From an uncultured Clostridia bacterium (GTDB lineage: Bacteria > Bacillota > Clostridia > Christensenellales > Aristaeellaceae): a stretch of 30,202 nucleotides of DNA. Positions within the stretch are counted from its first letter, which is position 1. Each line of letters opens with the position of its first letter. Positions 1-7,633 of this stretch are shown here, piece after piece. The position numbers and the translations under genes were made by a program. The stretch is taken from the NCBI GenBank assembly GCA_937886445.1, contig CALGBY010000133.1, positions 1 through 30,202 on the forward strand, read 5' to 3'. The notes under the pieces were generated by a model that saw nothing but the letters and a program-made list of their open reading frames with translations, did no database searches and was not told the origin of the DNA.

Positions 1-1
1 G

Positions 2-190
2 TTCTTTGGTGATTCCACATTTGCTCATGTGGGCTTCCGTCAAAATGGCGGACCTTTCCACTATCATTCTTTGACAAAAATGTCTGGTCCGAACCTGAAA
101 TTTTCTGGTTCTGATGGGAATGTGGTACATGTGACTGTATCTTGCAAGAACCGAAATTGCTCTGGCCTGCAGCTTGGATTTTTCGCTTAA
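2..190 (+). CDS. C-terminal end of an unrecognised protein (5' truncated by window edge)
   Basis: A reading frame open from the first bases of the window ends at a TAA at 188-190 and gives 62 residues. It is rich in Gly, Phe, His and Ser, contains two cysteines in a CKNRNC motif, and ends LQLGFFA. It is convergent with the recombinase-TnpV gene on the other strand: the two stop codons overlap at 187-190, as is common where two compact genes meet. I do not recognise the family and the start lies outside the window. The alternative is a chance open frame, which is possible at this length. Confidence rests on the exact tail-to-tail packing and on codon use that looks ordinary. Confidence 0.45.
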   Translation, partial: FFGDSTFAHVGFRQNGGPFHYHSLTKMSGPNLKFSGSDGNVVHVTVSCKNRNCSGLQLGFFA

Positions 191-897
191 ATGAAGATCA
201 TTTCGTTCTGAATGATCTCGTTGGCGATTTCGTTGATTGATGCCATCCTGCGGGCCCATTCCATATGATCAGAACGTTTCATATCTTCGGTTATTCCCTC
301 GCGTTCTTTCAGTTGCTTCATGATAACACTGTGACGCTCCTTCGCCTGACTGTTGAGATTTGCAAGATAAGAGTGCAATTCCCCGCTGAGAAGCAATTGG
401 TTGAACTGCCCGGAATGCTGCGACCGAAGGTAATCCATGTGCATCATTCCCCATTTTCCGATAGACCGTCTATTCTCATAAGCAGAAAGCAACAGATTCG
501 GAAAGTAATAGTCTCCATGCAGCGTGTAGTCCAATCCATTGGAATCATCATGGATATGTTCCGGAAGGTATTGCTGCTTTTCCAGTCCCAGGATGACCCG
601 TACACCGTTGTCGTTCATTTCCTGAACCAGTTTTCCAAACAACTGATAATTACGGGCAAGGCGGGTACCGTCTGTAACCAGAACAGTCGCGACCTTGTTG
701 GAACGGATCGCCTCCATCAGGGCATTGAGGCCGGGACGATCATCGGTGGTTCCGGATACTCCGTCATCAGTAAAGCATTGAAGATTCTGAAAACCTTCTC
801 TTTCAGCCATGACGGTCAGGTTGCTGATCTGACGGCGGATACGGTCGGGATTGGCCTGGGCATTACGGGCATACAGAGCGGTAATCTTGTTAGTCAT
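187..897 (-). CDS. Serine-recombinase-like domain lacking the catalytic Ser, fused to a TnpV domain
   Basis: A 236-residue protein in two parts. Residues 1-110 look like a resolvase/invertase catalytic domain: ITALYAR at the start, FTDDGVSGTTDDRPG, and the TDGTRLARNY block that carries the conserved Asp and Arg residues. Aligned with the neighbouring large recombinase (ALYERLS), the catalytic serine position reads Ala13 (ALYARNA), so strand cleavage is not expected. Residues ~121-236 resemble TnpV, a small protein encoded by Tn4451-type elements: GLDYTLHGDYYFPNL, GKWGMMHMDYL, LLLSGEL, and a helical MEWARRMASINEIANEII tail. The ATG follows an AAGGA motif, and the gene starts 24 bases after the large recombinase stop, so the two are probably co-transcribed. 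Family facts: TnpV has no settled function. Inference: this may be a DNA-binding or directionality partner of the active recombinase. Confidence 0.8.
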   Translation of the reverse strand: MTNKITALYARNAQANPDRIRRQISNLTVMAEREGFQNLQCFTDDGVSGTTDDRPGLNALMEAIRSNKVATVLVTDGTRLARNYQLFGKLVQEMNDNGVRVILGLEKQQYLPEHIHDDSNGLDYTLHGDYYFPNLLLSAYENRRSIGKWGMMHMDYLRSQHSGQFNQLLLSGELHSYLANLNSQAKERHSVIMKQLKEREGITEDMKRSDHMEWARRMASINEIANEIIQNEMIFI

Positions 898-921
898 TCT
901 TCATCAATCCTTTCGTCTGGT

Positions 922-3525
922 TTATAGCGCCACAGATTCTTTTTCTGCGGAAGCTTTCTCTCTTTGCCAATAGATCTGGTTCCAGTTGTGGACATTCTGT
1001 TTCTTGCATTCCGGGGAGCAGATCGTGTTCTGGCTGTTCACCGGCATGAACATTTCTCCACAGACTTTACATGGAATCTCAACGAGCGATTTGCCTTTCT
1101 TGGGGCGATTCCACTTGGGCTTTTTGTAGGTTCCCGGAGGTGCTGCTGCAACCTTGGCCTTCCATTCCGCATAGTGTTTCTTGTTGAGCCTCACGCTGTT
1201 CTGTTTCTTGTTGATCTCTCTGCAGGCATCGGAACAGATCGTATTTCTGGCATTGGTCGGTTGGAACAGTGTGCCGCAGATTTTACACGGCCTGGGTTCG
1301 TTTGAAACCGGTTTGGGTTCGCCATGCCTTTTCTGATAAAGGGCAGCATTGCTCATCTTCTTGTTGATTTCCCGGCACTCATCTGAACAAATAGTGCTGG
1401 TCACATATTGGGGAAGAAACAGTTTCCCACAGATTTTACAGGGGATCTCATGGAGCTTTGACGGATGGTTTTTATGATAATTCTGCCGTTTCCATCTGCG
1501 TTGGTTTTCCTTTTTACATTCATCTGAGCAACAGGTCGCATTAGCGGCAGCCGGCATGAACGTTTTCCCACATATGACACATGTGAAAAGCTCCTTTGGA
1601 GACTTCTTTGCCTGCTTTCTCTTTTTGGACATGTTATTCCGATATTCACGACTGCACAGATCAGAGCAGCATTTTTTCAGCGGGTTATCTGGCCAGAAAC
1701 TGTTTCCGCAGGCGGGGCAAACTTTTTGCGGATAAAGATGCCCATCGTTTTCAGCCAGTTGATTCGCAATGCGTATTTCTGCCTTTGCTTTTCGATACTG
1801 CGCAGCATGATCTAATCTGTGCTTCTCTCTTGTTTCCAAAAGCAGTTCCTGCTCATGATCTTTTCTTTCTTGAATCTCGTCCAGTTCAGCCTGCGTCAGC
1901 TCATATATTCCGATGAAACGGAAGTATATTTCGATCTTCTGTGTTCGATTTGGCTTTTCCCCTTCAGCCTGGTGAACGATGATCTTATCGACAAGCTGAT
2001 TGACGAGTTCATACGATAATTCTGTCGGGTGCTTGAAGCGCTTAATCATGTCTATGAACAGATCAGGGTGAATCTTTGACTTTTTCTGGTTCTCAATCTG
2101 CTCGGTTAGCTCTGCTATGCGGGGCTCGATTTTTTTCTGCTCATCATCGTATTTCTCCATCAGGGTGCGGTACTGCCTTTCCGGAAGGAGACCGGCAACG
2201 AAGTTCTCATACAGACCACCAATCAATTTGTCCAGTTCCTCATATCTTCGCTGAAGATTCCTTGTTTCATCCTTAAGGCGTTGAGGAAGAGCAAGCTGCT
2301 TTTCTTCCCATTTTTGCTGAAGTTTCTGCGCAAAACCGGCCTCGTCTTCAATGATGTGCCTGGATATGATCGAGAGATATTCAAGCAACAGTTCTGACAA
2401 AGCTTTTTCGCTGATGCTGTGATTCGTCGGACATCCTTCGCCGTTGCCCCTGTATCGACTGCAAAGATATGAAATGGCACATGTTTTACCGTTCCTATGC
2501 TTGTAAATGTTCGTGTTGAGTGGATTCCCACAGTCGGCACAATACAGGCTTCCGAGAAATATTGCCGACAGTTTCGCTTCACGGTAATCCGGACGAGCGG
2601 AAATTATCTTGATGTTCTTTTGCGCTTTATCCCATAGCTCCTGCGATACGATCGGTTCATGTGTATTGGGGAAGAAATACTGTTCAGCTTCGGTCGTATG
2701 CCTGTGTGTTTTATTCTTATAATCGGTGCTGACGGTCTTCTTCAGAATCGTATGACCAAGGTATTCTTTTCTGTGCAGGATAGCCAGGATTGTGTTCCTG
2801 TTCCATTTGCAGAACCCATCTTCAACACGTTGGCGGCATTCACTGGGGTGGTACTTCTTCGCATAAGCTGCCGGCGTCAGAATGCCCTCGCTTGTCAGCG
2901 TTTCAGCAATCTCACCGGTGCTTTTTCCGGAAACCATCATTTCAAAAACACGGACAACGATTTTCGCTGCTTCAGGATCAACAAGCATTGTTTGTCTGTC
3001 CTCTTGCGACATCGTGTATCCATATGGAACAGATGCGCTCACCCGATGCCCGGCTTTCATCTTGGAGTCAAACACTGAAAGGATTTTCTTGCTTGTGTCT
3101 TTCAGATAAAACTCATTGATGATGTTCAGGAATGGCGTAAAATCATTTTCTGTCGGGTTTGCGCTATCAACATTGCTGTTGATGGCAATGAAGCGGACGT
3201 CCTCCTGAGGAAACACAACCTCGGTATAGAAACCAACTTCCAGATAGTTCCTTCCGAATCGGCTCATGTCCTTAACAATGACTGTTCCGATCTGCCCGCT
3301 TTTGATATCGGCGAGCATTGCCTGGAATCCGGGCCTTTTGAAATTGGCTCCGGTATATCCGTCATCTGTATAGTGACGGGTGTTCTCAAAGCCATGACTG
3401 TTGGCATACTCCATCAGGAATTCTTTCTGGTTGGAAATGCTGTTGGATTCGCCCTGCAGCTCATCATCGCGCGAAAGTCTTTCGTAAAGTGCTGTAATCC
3501 TGTGAAGCCCTTTTTTCCTTGACAT
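922..3525 (-). CDS. Large serine recombinase (TndX/TnpX type) with five C-terminal zinc-finger modules
   Basis: An 867-residue site-specific recombinase that would excise and insert its element through a 5'-phosphoserine intermediate. Residues ~10-145 are the catalytic domain with Ser18 in YERLS, the TDDGYTGANFKRPGF block and DMSRFGRNY. The recombinase domain follows (~165-290), then a zinc ribbon at ~329-365 (CADC...C...C) and a coiled-coil region at ~395-480. The tail, ~603-840, carries five modules of the form C-x2-C-x13-C-x3-C, each with a GxxFxP turn. This makes the protein longer than the roughly 530-710 residues usual for TndX/TnpX. I start at the ATG at 3525 because AGGAGGTG lies eight bases upstream; a frame-open ATG six codons earlier has no such site. 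The upstream neighbour is a broken parA, so transcription may come from that gene's promoter. Confidence 0.93.
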   Translation of the reverse strand: MSRKKGLHRITALYERLSRDDELQGESNSISNQKEFLMEYANSHGFENTRHYTDDGYTGANFKRPGFQAMLADIKSGQIGTVIVKDMSRFGRNYLEVGFYTEVVFPQEDVRFIAINSNVDSANPTENDFTPFLNIINEFYLKDTSKKILSVFDSKMKAGHRVSASVPYGYTMSQEDRQTMLVDPEAAKIVVRVFEMMVSGKSTGEIAETLTSEGILTPAAYAKKYHPSECRQRVEDGFCKWNRNTILAILHRKEYLGHTILKKTVSTDYKNKTHRHTTEAEQYFFPNTHEPIVSQELWDKAQKNIKIISARPDYREAKLSAIFLGSLYCADCGNPLNTNIYKHRNGKTCAISYLCSRYRGNGEGCPTNHSISEKALSELLLEYLSIISRHIIEDEAGFAQKLQQKWEEKQLALPQRLKDETRNLQRRYEELDKLIGGLYENFVAGLLPERQYRTLMEKYDDEQKKIEPRIAELTEQIENQKKSKIHPDLFIDMIKRFKHPTELSYELVNQLVDKIIVHQAEGEKPNRTQKIEIYFRFIGIYELTQAELDEIQERKDHEQELLLETREKHRLDHAAQYRKAKAEIRIANQLAENDGHLYPQKVCPACGNSFWPDNPLKKCCSDLCSREYRNNMSKKRKQAKKSPKELFTCVICGKTFMPAAANATCCSDECKKENQRRWKRQNYHKNHPSKLHEIPCKICGKLFLPQYVTSTICSDECREINKKMSNAALYQKRHGEPKPVSNEPRPCKICGTLFQPTNARNTICSDACREINKKQNSVRLNKKHYAEWKAKVAAAPPGTYKKPKWNRPKKGKSLVEIPCKVCGEMFMPVNSQNTICSPECKKQNVHNWNQIYWQREKASAEKESVAL

Positions 3526-3563
3526 CAGCTCACCTCCTGTCATTGCGATTTGCCTCCAGTAAC

Positions 3564-3586
3564 CTGGTGCGCGTTAATTGTACCAG
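3564..3586. repeat. Inverted repeat at the recombinase-element/parA junction (candidate attachment half-site)
   Basis: CTGGTGC at 3564-3570 and GTACCAG at 3580-3586 form 7-base arms, six of seven matching, around a 9-base spacer. The repeat sits between the recombinase start and the point where ParA homology is lost (about 3590-3598). A dyad at an element end fits a recombinase binding site, but the other end of the element is outside the window, so the core cannot be defined here. Confidence 0.35.
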
Positions 3587-3723
3587 AACGGCGTCGTTTG
3601 TGGATCGGTATCTACAAGCAAAACGCGCTTGCCTTCCTGGGCGAGAGCAGCACCGATATTGATGCAACTTGTGGTCTTGGCTACTCCGCCCTTTTGGTTG
3701 ACAAGTGAAATGATAGTTGGCAT
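3574..3723 (-). pseudogene. parA: ParA/Soj-type ATPase, 5' fragment cut by the recombinase element
   Basis: Reading leftwards from an ATG at 3721-3723 (a second ATG lies directly before it), the frame encodes MPTIISLVNQKGGVAKTT, a textbook ParA N-terminus with the deviant Walker A motif. It then gives CINIGAALAQEGKRVLLVDTDPQ, the Walker A' region. After Gln42 the sequence turns to TTPFWYN and a stop, where a ParA would continue for about 200 residues. The break lies at about 3590-3598, immediately before the recombinase gene. AGGAG lies 6-9 bases upstream, and the upstream gene stops just before the start, indicating translational coupling. ParA normally partitions plasmids or elements by ATP-dependent binding of nucleoid DNA; this fragment cannot. 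The missing 3' part is expected beyond the far end of the inserted element. Confidence 0.85.
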
Positions 3724-3727
3724 CATA

Positions 3728-4252
3728 TCACACTCCTAACAAGGAATGACACCGGTCCCAGTCAAATGTGTCATCATCCTCAGAATCCGAGTCACCATAT
3801 AGCTCATCGAGAGATAGATCATATAAGTCATCGAAGAAACCGGGTAAAACATGAGGCCATTGGAATGATTCAATTGTCTTCTCGAATGAGTCATCTTCTG
3901 TGCTTGCCTGCTGAATTAGCTTTCGGACTAGTCTTTCTACGCCATTTACCCATCCGCCACGTGCATTGAGAATATTCGGGTCGGTCATCAGATTGTATTC
4001 TGTTACGGGAGCCGGAGCATTATTACTGTACAGCCCCATCAGAATTTCACCGTCGCGTGTTATCCCAAAGTAGATGGTGCGAGTCAGAAAACGGATGTCG
4101 ATTCTTCGTCTGACATTTTCACAGATCATTTTGCAAATCATTTCCCGCGGCCTCTGATTAAATGCCATGCCGATACCTGAAAGAATTGCACCATATGCAC
4201 GTCCTGCATTTTTAGCGGAAGGGGTCCATTCTGTTCTGATGTTTCGAGTCAT
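3728..4252 (-). CDS. Hypothetical protein with acidic C-terminus, coupled to parA
   Basis: A 174-residue protein I do not recognise. The N-terminal two-thirds is basic and mixed alpha/beta in character, with a beta-like stretch (RTIYFGITRDGEILMGLYSNN). The last ~35 residues are strongly acidic (DDLYDLSLDELYGDSDSEDDDTFDWD). An AGGAGG site lies seven bases before the ATG. The stop lies within a few bases of the parA ATG pair, so this gene and parA form one translational unit downstream of a terminator that separates them from the replication operon. Genes paired with parA often encode partition or copy-number partners. That role is only inferred from position, since no ParB or ribbon-helix-helix signature is visible. 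Confidence 0.75.
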   Translation of the reverse strand: MTRNIRTEWTPSAKNAGRAYGAILSGIGMAFNQRPREMICKMICENVRRRIDIRFLTRTIYFGITRDGEILMGLYSNNAPAPVTEYNLMTDPNILNARGGWVNGVERLVRKLIQQASTEDDSFEKTIESFQWPHVLPGFFDDLYDLSLDELYGDSDSEDDDTFDWDRCHSLLGV

Positions 4253-4270
4253 TTTCTTACCTCCTGTTTG

Positions 4271-4317
4271 GGCATGAAAAAAGCACCGGCTGTTTATCAG
4301 CCGATGCCCTTCATGCC
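4271..4317 (-). terminator. Nested intrinsic terminator between the DUF1492-type gene and the parA unit
   Basis: Transcribed leftwards, a 10-bp stem (4298-4307 with 4283-4292, one mismatch, 5-base loop) is followed at once by six U (A-run 4277-4282). An outer perfect 8-bp pair (GGCATGAA 4271-4278 with TTCATGCC 4310-4317) encloses it. The outer pair consumes part of the U-run, so the two structures could compete, as in an attenuator. Confidence 0.75.
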
Positions 4318-4326
4318 ATCTTTGAC

Positions 4327-4343
4327 ATGATACATTATATCAT
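4327..4343 (-). promoter_or_regulatory. Possible promoter/operator for the parA unit
   Basis: ATGATA (4327-4332) and TATCAT (4338-4343) form a perfect dyad. The leftward strand reads TATAAT inside it (4334-4339). No good -35 box lies 17 bases upstream, because that stretch is the 10-bp tandem repeat. Read as a candidate repressor-controlled promoter between the terminator and the upstream gene end; weak evidence. Confidence 0.3.
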
Positions 4344-4810
4344 ATCAAAATGGTTCGGTTGAGTTCGGTCGAGTTCGGTTGAGTTCGGTTGAGTTCGGAC
4401 TTTTTGAGAATTTTCTCTAGTTCATCAAGCGACGATTGGTAATGTTCATTAACTTGGGTTTTTCCTAAATGAAGTTCATGTCCGATATCCTTCATTGATC
4501 TCATCTTCACAAAGCGCAGCGTCAGAATATCCCCACCATACTCATCCGTGATTTGATCGAGAACTGAGGTAACCTCATCAACAAGCTCAGTATACTTGTT
4601 CCGCAATGCTTTCAGGTTATCCTCGGCTTCCATCAACTTAATGATAGCCGTTTCATTGGATGTGACATCCCTGGTCCGCGAAACGACTTCACCTCCCATA
4701 GAGCAGGTTATCCTTTGAGTCATACTTCTAAAAAGATCAACCTTGCGCATCGCCGCATGAACTTTTCTGTCTAATACCGCAATCTGTCCAAGAAATTCCA
4801 ATGCTGTCAT
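4340..4810 (-). CDS. DUF1492/ArpU-like sigma-70 region 4 type regulator
   Basis: A 156-residue protein resembling the small phage and mobile-element transcription regulators with a sigma-70 region 4-like helix-turn-helix. The N-terminal half is coiled coil-like (LMEAEDNLKALRNKYTELVDEVTSVLDQI). Residues ~95-138 form the HTH: ILTLRFVKMRSMKDIGHELHLGKTQVNEHYQSSLDELEKIL, broken here as one helix-rich block. Its ATG overlaps the previous gene's stop (ATGA), so it is the last gene of the replication operon. The last ~17 residues (ELNRTQPNSTELNRT) are encoded by a 10-bp tandem repeat, so the C-terminus is probably variable between isolates. Likely role: activating late or transfer promoters of the element, inferred from the phage family. 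The exact family name is from pattern memory. Confidence 0.75.
   Translation of the reverse strand: MTALEFLGQIAVLDRKVHAAMRKVDLFRSMTQRITCSMGGEVVSRTRDVTSNETAIIKLMEAEDNLKALRNKYTELVDEVTSVLDQITDEYGGDILTLRFVKMRSMKDIGHELHLGKTQVNEHYQSSLDELEKILKKSELNRTQPNSTELNRTILI
4351..4400. repeat. 10-bp tandem repeat, about five copies, inside a coding 3' end
   Basis: The unit GAGTTCGGTT occurs in near-identical copies at 4361, 4371, 4381 and 4391, with a partial copy at 4352-4360. The differences are a C for T at 4370 and AC at the end. Because 10 is not a multiple of 3, gaining or losing a copy shifts the reading frame of the DUF1492-type gene's last codons and moves its stop. Confidence 0.9.
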
Positions 4811-5121
4811 TCTTCAGCCTCCCGTTCTAATCTGGATAATAGATCATACCCGTCGATAGTAGTCATTGTTGCAAACCAGTCTGAAAGGAAGAAATCACCT
4901 GCCTTGTCCTGTTCTCGTTTGTAATACTCGATTCTTTGAAACTGATACGTTTTTTCTTCTAGAGAGTAATGCTTCCGTTTTATATTCCATTTGATACGAT
5001 TAATAAGGCGAACCATTCCGCGGTAATCCTTTACAGTTTGAAGAATGATGGCGTCAGCTAGTTGCTGCCATACATTCGGTTCATCTTTGACGAGAAGCGG
5101 GGTCGATATTTTTCTGCTCAC
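4807..5121 (-). CDS. Small hypothetical protein of the replication operon
   Basis: A 104-residue protein starting at GTG (5119-5121), which overlaps the upstream TGA as GTGA; GGAGG lies ten bases before it. The sequence is helical and basic in the middle (YRGMVRLINRIKWNIKRKHYSLEEKTYQFQ is one such block, here described rather than aligned). It ends SRLEREAEE. No domain is recognised. The stop overlaps the next ATG by four bases. Its fixed place between the primase-helicase and the DUF1492-type regulator suggests a small accessory gene of the phage-like early module. Confidence 0.65.
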   Translation of the reverse strand: MSRKISTPLLVKDEPNVWQQLADAIILQTVKDYRGMVRLINRIKWNIKRKHYSLEEKTYQFQRIEYYKREQDKAGDFFLSDWFATMTTIDGYDLLSRLEREAEE

Positions 5122-5369
5122 TTATCAGCATACCTCCCGGGTTGGTTGTTCATATCATTACGTGTCCAGGCTAGAACCCAAACTGTATCAGGGTTGTCAA
5201 TCATGCGCACCCACGGTCTCGGTGTTGCATTTATATTGTTGCTCGCAATGCCTGCTTGCTTTTGCACCTTGTATTTTCTGGACGCCATGCGTTCTTCATG
5301 AAAGATATGAGCATAAGCTGTGCCTTCTGTCGGGCTTGCGTAACCTTCACTGTTCCTATACAAAATCAT
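5118..5369 (-). CDS. Small hypothetical protein of the replication operon
   Basis: An 83-residue protein. I choose the ATG at 5367-5369 because AAGGAG lies six bases upstream; the longer frame starts with an implausible run of arginines that is really the reverse reading of the neighbouring gene. The protein has a basic centre (ERMASRKYKVQKQAGIA) and a C-terminal TPRPWVRMIDNPDTVWVLAW block with several tryptophans. Its start lies inside the 3' end of the upstream gene (14 bases shared) and its stop overlaps the downstream GTG, so translation is coupled on both sides. Family not recognised; no membrane segment or metal motif is seen. Confidence 0.6.
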   Translation of the reverse strand: MILYRNSEGYASPTEGTAYAHIFHEERMASRKYKVQKQAGIASNNINATPRPWVRMIDNPDTVWVLAWTRNDMNNQPGRYADK

Positions 5370-5610
5370 CAATCTCCTTCGTCTTCTCTTTCGCCTTGAA
5401 TTCCAGATACTCATAAATTGCAAGCAGAAAGCCTCTCATCAATGGGTAATCTGTCCATTTGCTGTCCACTGCGCTGACATCGGTTGCCGTATCCATCCAC
5501 CAGTCCACCGCATTTCCTTCCTGATTGGCAGGTGGACAGCAATGACGGGCAAAGAACTCGTAGGCTTCTCGGAAAATTCGTTTTTCTATGGTTGTAACTT
5601 CATCAGACAT
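5356..5610 (-). CDS. Small hypothetical protein of the replication operon
   Basis: An 84-residue protein starting MSDEVTTIEKRIF. The ATG at 5608-5610 is preceded by GGAGG seven bases upstream and overlaps the primase-helicase stop by eight bases. The longer open frame to 5736 is only the shadow of the primase-helicase C-terminus. Features: an alpha-helical start, an HCCPP motif, and a WWMDTATDV block, then a helical C-terminus rich in Lys and Glu. No known domain is recognised. Proteins of this size with a helical core and a two-Trp motif recur in clostridial phage and integrative-element replication modules; a specific role is not assignable from sequence. Confidence 0.65.
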   Translation of the reverse strand: MSDEVTTIEKRIFREAYEFFARHCCPPANQEGNAVDWWMDTATDVSAVDSKWTDYPLMRGFLLAIYEYLEFKAKEKTKEIDDFV

Positions 5611-7633
5611 TCTGATTCCTCCAATCCTTTGGAAAATCGTCTGGCAAATCGGATTCGGAAAGTTCGATGCAGCCATCCATGTTGAGCTGCTCAATCTTTT
5701 CGGTCCATGCATGCTGAGGTGGGAGTCCCTTGACATCCGACATGGTTTTGCAGCGCTTATCGAAGTACAGGCTGATCATTTCATCCACGACACCCAGATC
5801 ACGATTTTTCATGATCTCAATAACATTGCCCACATCCGGGGATATGTTCAGTTTCGGATAAACGGAGCGATACTTACACATGAAGTCAGCGTTTACCCGA
5901 TGAACCATGAATACGTTATCTGCTGCATTGGTCAGATCAGCTGAACCGCTGATATCGCACTTGCGAAGGAAAGCATCGGTTTTTCTGGGGTGGCAGATGA
6001 AATGAATATGCACATTCAGTTCCTTGGCCATAGCCGCAAAACGCTTTACGATCCGGGACTGTGCGTCATACTTGTCCATTGAGCCGGTAGGAATATCGAG
6101 TGCCATCAGATTATCGATGATAACTACAGACGCTTCGTTTTTCCGTACCCACGCTTCAATCGTTTTCATTACCGTCTCCCAGTCTGTACCGAATTGGTTG
6201 TCGTAGATTGCCAGCTTGCCGGTCAACATAGCATCCAGCTTTTTCTCAATACCAGGCTTCAAACAATAGTGGTTGGGATTAAGTTTGTCTTCTTCTACGT
6301 AGTTCGGACCAGCTGCTTGCAGAAGTACCCATTCACGAACACGAGGCGCCGTCATCTCTCCGGAAAACATTGCCACCTTGAACCCTTCTGTGATTGCGGC
6401 CAGTCCGATCTGTGATACCAGCGTGCTTTTCCCCGAAGCATTGCCACCGCTCCAAACGGATAGCTCGCCTTTGTTGAATCCGCCGATTTTGGAATCCAGG
6501 GAATCGAATCGGGAACGAACTACAACGATCTTGCTTCTGTCTATGTTCGGAATGGAGGCAAAGTCCAGCATGCTGGGCTGACCGGATGTATTGGCAGATT
6601 GAGCAGACGGCACAGGAATATTGACAGCTTGACGCACCGTATAGGGGCTGTTGGAATAGGCCTGCGGGTCAAGCTTTTGCCGAAACTCATGCCAGTGATA
6701 ACCTGAGCAGCTGTTGTGAAAACAGTGAAACCCGTAGCTTCCATTGCTGTAGGCAAAGACGGCGGAATCGCCGTTCCCATGACTTGCGTCAAAGGGACAT
6801 TGAGCCAGCTGATACTTAATACCGGAAGAAATCGGGACCTTCTTGGCAACCTGGACATTGTGACTTTGCAGAAACTGCTCAAGATCAAAAGCGGTTGTAT
6901 TGGGTCTCCTAGGATTATCAGCCGGCTTCACTGCATGCTGCGCTTCAGAGGCTACTTTCCTGACAAGCGCCATAGAGGTTTCCTGTATTTCCTTCGGAAA
7001 CCGGATAATGGAACTTTGGCGATGAGGCCGATCCGGAGTGTTGGCACCTTTCTGGGCTACAGTACCGTAGAGCTTGGTAATCCTTGCAGGATTGAACACA
7101 GCGGTATCAATCTTGACGTCCTCCGTACTGAACCACATATCCAGCACGGACAGAAAATCAGCAATGATCTGCTTATCATCAGGGGTGGCGTGAATCTTGA
7201 AAAGCAGATGGTAGCCATTGCCGCTGTCGCCCACAACAGGTTCGGAGAATCCCATGGACATCAGTTTTTTCATGGCGAGAGCTGCTACCTTACGGGCTGC
7301 TTCTTTCTCAGACTTGGACGAACTGATTCCGCTGGGTCGTACAGGATCGGCATCCACCAGAATCCACTGCAGACCGCAGATATCGGAGTCAGTGGTCGTT
7401 TCTTTGGGACGTTCCACAAGCCGTTCATGCTGATCACGGGAATAGCAGCCGGCCTTGATCCGATTCATCGTCTGGTAGAAGGTGCGATGCGGATATCTGG
7501 CCAGTTCAGTTACGATGGCGCTGCTATCAGCCTTGAAATAGCCACTGACGACCGGTTTGGGGTCAATACTCCGGATTTCAATGATCTCGTCCGGTTCATG
7601 CAGCAGGCTGATCCAGTTCATCGTGATGTCCAT
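5603..7633 (-). CDS. Bifunctional primase-helicase (archaeo-eukaryotic primase plus RecA-type helicase)
   Basis: A 676-residue replication protein. The N-terminal ~210 residues look like an archaeo-eukaryotic primase: ILVDADP (Asp94, Asp96), GDSGNGYHLLF with His142, and NPARITKLYGT near 181-191. Residues 279-309 are a zinc site, C-x5-H then FHCFHNSC. The C-terminal domain is a DnaB/Twinkle-like helicase with Walker A GGNASGKST at 396-404, Walker B VVIIDNL at 503-509 and a HPRK motif near 548. It would lay primers and unwind DNA during autonomous replication of the excised element. I start at the ATG at 7633 because GAGGAGG lies seven bases upstream; the longer frame is the shadow of the initiator gene, whose last 16 bases overlap it. 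Confidence 0.88.
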   Translation of the reverse strand: MDITMNWISLLHEPDEIIEIRSIDPKPVVSGYFKADSSAIVTELARYPHRTFYQTMNRIKAGCYSRDQHERLVERPKETTTDSDICGLQWILVDADPVRPSGISSSKSEKEAARKVAALAMKKLMSMGFSEPVVGDSGNGYHLLFKIHATPDDKQIIADFLSVLDMWFSTEDVKIDTAVFNPARITKLYGTVAQKGANTPDRPHRQSSIIRFPKEIQETSMALVRKVASEAQHAVKPADNPRRPNTTAFDLEQFLQSHNVQVAKKVPISSGIKYQLAQCPFDASHGNGDSAVFAYSNGSYGFHCFHNSCSGYHWHEFRQKLDPQAYSNSPYTVRQAVNIPVPSAQSANTSGQPSMLDFASIPNIDRSKIVVVRSRFDSLDSKIGGFNKGELSVWSGGNASGKSTLVSQIGLAAITEGFKVAMFSGEMTAPRVREWVLLQAAGPNYVEEDKLNPNHYCLKPGIEKKLDAMLTGKLAIYDNQFGTDWETVMKTIEAWVRKNEASVVIIDNLMALDIPTGSMDKYDAQSRIVKRFAAMAKELNVHIHFICHPRKTDAFLRKCDISGSADLTNAADNVFMVHRVNADFMCKYRSVYPKLNISPDVGNVIEIMKNRDLGVVDEMISLYFDKRCKTMSDVKGLPPQHAWTEKIEQLNMDGCIELSESDLPDDFPKDWRNQNV

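Noticed and set aside
265..927. Plus-strand open frame of 220 codons
   Set aside because: It is the mirror of the recombinase-TnpV gene; the product has no domain and no ribosome-binding site.
4351..4400. 10-bp repeats considered as CRISPR or an attachment core
   Set aside because: They are head-to-tail without spacers and are part of a coding 3' end.
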